From NCBI RefSeq assembly GCF_001653515.1, contig NZ_LYOY01000029.1:806001-870000 (forward strand): a stretch of DNA of 64,000 bases, read 5' to 3'. The first letter of the stretch is position 1; every line of letters begins with the position of its first letter. The notes beneath the pieces are model-generated. The model was not told the origin of the DNA. It made no database searches and was given only the letters and a program-made list of their open reading frames with translations. The position numbers and the translations under genes were made by a program. This DNA is from Streptomyces sp. ERV7 (GTDB lineage: Bacteria; Actinomycetota; Actinomycetes; Streptomycetales; Streptomycetaceae). Shown in pieces: positions 63,094 through 64,000 of the stretch.

Positions 63094-64000
63094 ATGAACG
63101 CGCATACACCCGTCTTCTGCACCATCGTGCCACCCCACGTCCTCGACAAACTGGCCAGCGCCGAGGACCCCGCGCTCTCCGACATCGCACGCAGGACGCT
63201 CATCGCGGACTCGGCCCAGCGCACCGCCCGCCGCCTCACCACGGTGCTCGGCGCACCCGCGGTCGCCCCGCCCGCCGAGGCCGTCGAGGGACAGCCCCAC
63301 CGCACAATCCACGACTGCCGGCACGGCACCGCGCTGCCCGGCCGCAAGGTCCGCGGCGAGGGCGACAAGCCGGTCAAGGACGCCACCGTCAACCGCGCGT
63401 ACGCCGGGCTCGGCGCCACCTTCGAGCTCTACCTCAAGGCGTACGGGCGCAACTCCATCGACGGCTCCGGAATGCCGCTGGACGCGTCCGTCCACTTCGA
63501 CGCCGACTACAACAACGCCTTCTGGAACGGCGAGCAGATGGTGTTCGGGGACGGCGACGGCCGGATCTTCCTGGACTTCACGATCCCGGTCGACGTGATC
63601 GGGCACGAGCTGACCCACGGCGTCACCCAGCACACGGCGAACCTGACGTACTACGGCCAGCCGGGCGCGCTCAACGAGTCGATGTCCGACGTCTTCGGCT
63701 CGCTGATCAAGCAGTACACGCTCGACCAGGACGCCCACCAGGCCGACTGGCTGATCGGCCAGGGCCTGCTCGCCCCCGAGGTGACCGGCACGGCGCTGCG
63801 CTCGATGAAGGCGCCCGGCACGGCGTACGACGACGACGTGCTCGGCAAGGACCCGCAGCCCGCGACGATGGACCACTACATCACCACCGGCCGCGACAAC
63901 GGCGGCGTCCACCTCAACTCGGGCATCCCCAACCACGCCTTCTACCTCCTCGCCGAGGCGCTCGGCGGCAAGGCGTGGGAGCGGGCCGGGCAGATCTGGT
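63094..64000 (+). CDS. M4-family (protealysin-like) neutral metalloprotease, cut by window edge
   Basis: At least 302 residues are present; the gene continues past the right edge. It begins MNAHTPVFCTIVPPHVLDKL, the short precursor segment (CxIxPP) of protealysin-like proteases, and has no signal peptide. Zinc ligands are in VIGHELTHGVT (His171, His175, catalytic Glu172) and the downstream Glu195 in ALNESMSDVFG. This subgroup is distinct from the secreted thermolysins with long propeptides and may act inside the cell or be released without Sec. Confidence 0.92.
   Translation, partial: MNAHTPVFCTIVPPHVLDKLASAEDPALSDIARRTLIADSAQRTARRLTTVLGAPAVAPPAEAVEGQPHRTIHDCRHGTALPGRKVRGEGDKPVKDATVNRAYAGLGATFELYLKAYGRNSIDGSGMPLDASVHFDADYNNAFWNGEQMVFGDGDGRIFLDFTIPVDVIGHELTHGVTQHTANLTYYGQPGALNESMSDVFGSLIKQYTLDQDAHQADWLIGQGLLAPEVTGTALRSMKAPGTAYDDDVLGKDPQPATMDHYITTGRDNGGVHLNSGIPNHAFYLLAEALGGKAWERAGQIW

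Overview
The window is high-GC actinobacterial DNA, almost certainly Streptomyces. The evidence is strong third-position GC bias, abundant GTG/TTG starts, gamma-butyrolactone-system genes with an ARE box, a Zur-type zinc regulon, a rifamycin-associated element, and recognisable Streptomyces families (SlpD-like lipoprotein peptidase, prokaryotic phospholipase A2, SigE-like ECF factor, many secreted polysaccharide-degrading enzymes).

Region 1 (about 1-20.2 kb) is one tightly packed plus-strand operon that looks like the right-hand part of a biosynthetic gene cluster. Most gene junctions are ATGA/GTGA overlaps. It encodes: (a) an unusual precursor set: aldehyde dehydrogenase, a nucleoside-deoxyribosyltransferase-like N-glycosidase, a dihydroorotate-dehydrogenase-like flavoprotein, a creatininase-family amidohydrolase and a GNAT/Fem-like acyltransferase; (b) a sugar set: nucleotide-sugar 6-dehydrogenase, NAD-dependent epimerase/decarboxylase, GT4 glycosyltransferase, sugar nucleotidyltransferase, DegT aminotransferase and an intracellular glycosidase-like protein; (c) an ACMSD-like amidohydrolase, a methyltransferase and a zinc alcohol dehydrogenase; (d) a small fragmented NRPS: a free condensation domain, an A-T-C protein without thioesterase, and a free carrier protein. 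No transporter or regulator is visible, so the cluster probably continues to the left. I do not recognise it as a known pathway. My reading is a glycosylated or amino-sugar peptide-like product with a possibly pyrimidine-derived acyl unit.

Region 2 (20.3-41.2 kb) is mixed accessory and secreted-enzyme content: lipoprotein, alpha/beta hydrolase, GH63 glycosidase, TetR/hydrolase pair, secreted amidase with a TTA codon, ricin-B lectin, GNAT, TetR/FAD-monooxygenase pair with twin operators, membrane proteins, phospholipase A2, a rifampin phosphotransferase behind a rifamycin-associated element, a PadR-membrane protein pair, an S33 lipoprotein peptidase and a sphingomyelinase-D-like phospholipase.

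Region 3 (41.7-49.3 kb) is a plant cell-wall (pectin/arabinan) island: PL1 pectate lyase, an ECF sigma factor with a membrane partner, a PL1-CE8 pectate lyase-pectinesterase fusion, and a GH127-like beta-L-arabinofuranosidase with a LamG domain.

Region 4 (49.5-64 kb) is core-like: small monooxygenase, Ser/Thr kinase with an apparently truncated sensor tail, glyS, the zinc regulon znuACB-zur, a damaged gamma-butyrolactone locus (receptor-like gene and afsA-like gene running into each other) beside an intact scbR-like receptor, then uppS, recO, a TerB-like gene, leuA with a leucine leader peptide, and the start of a protealysin-like M4 protease cut by the window edge.
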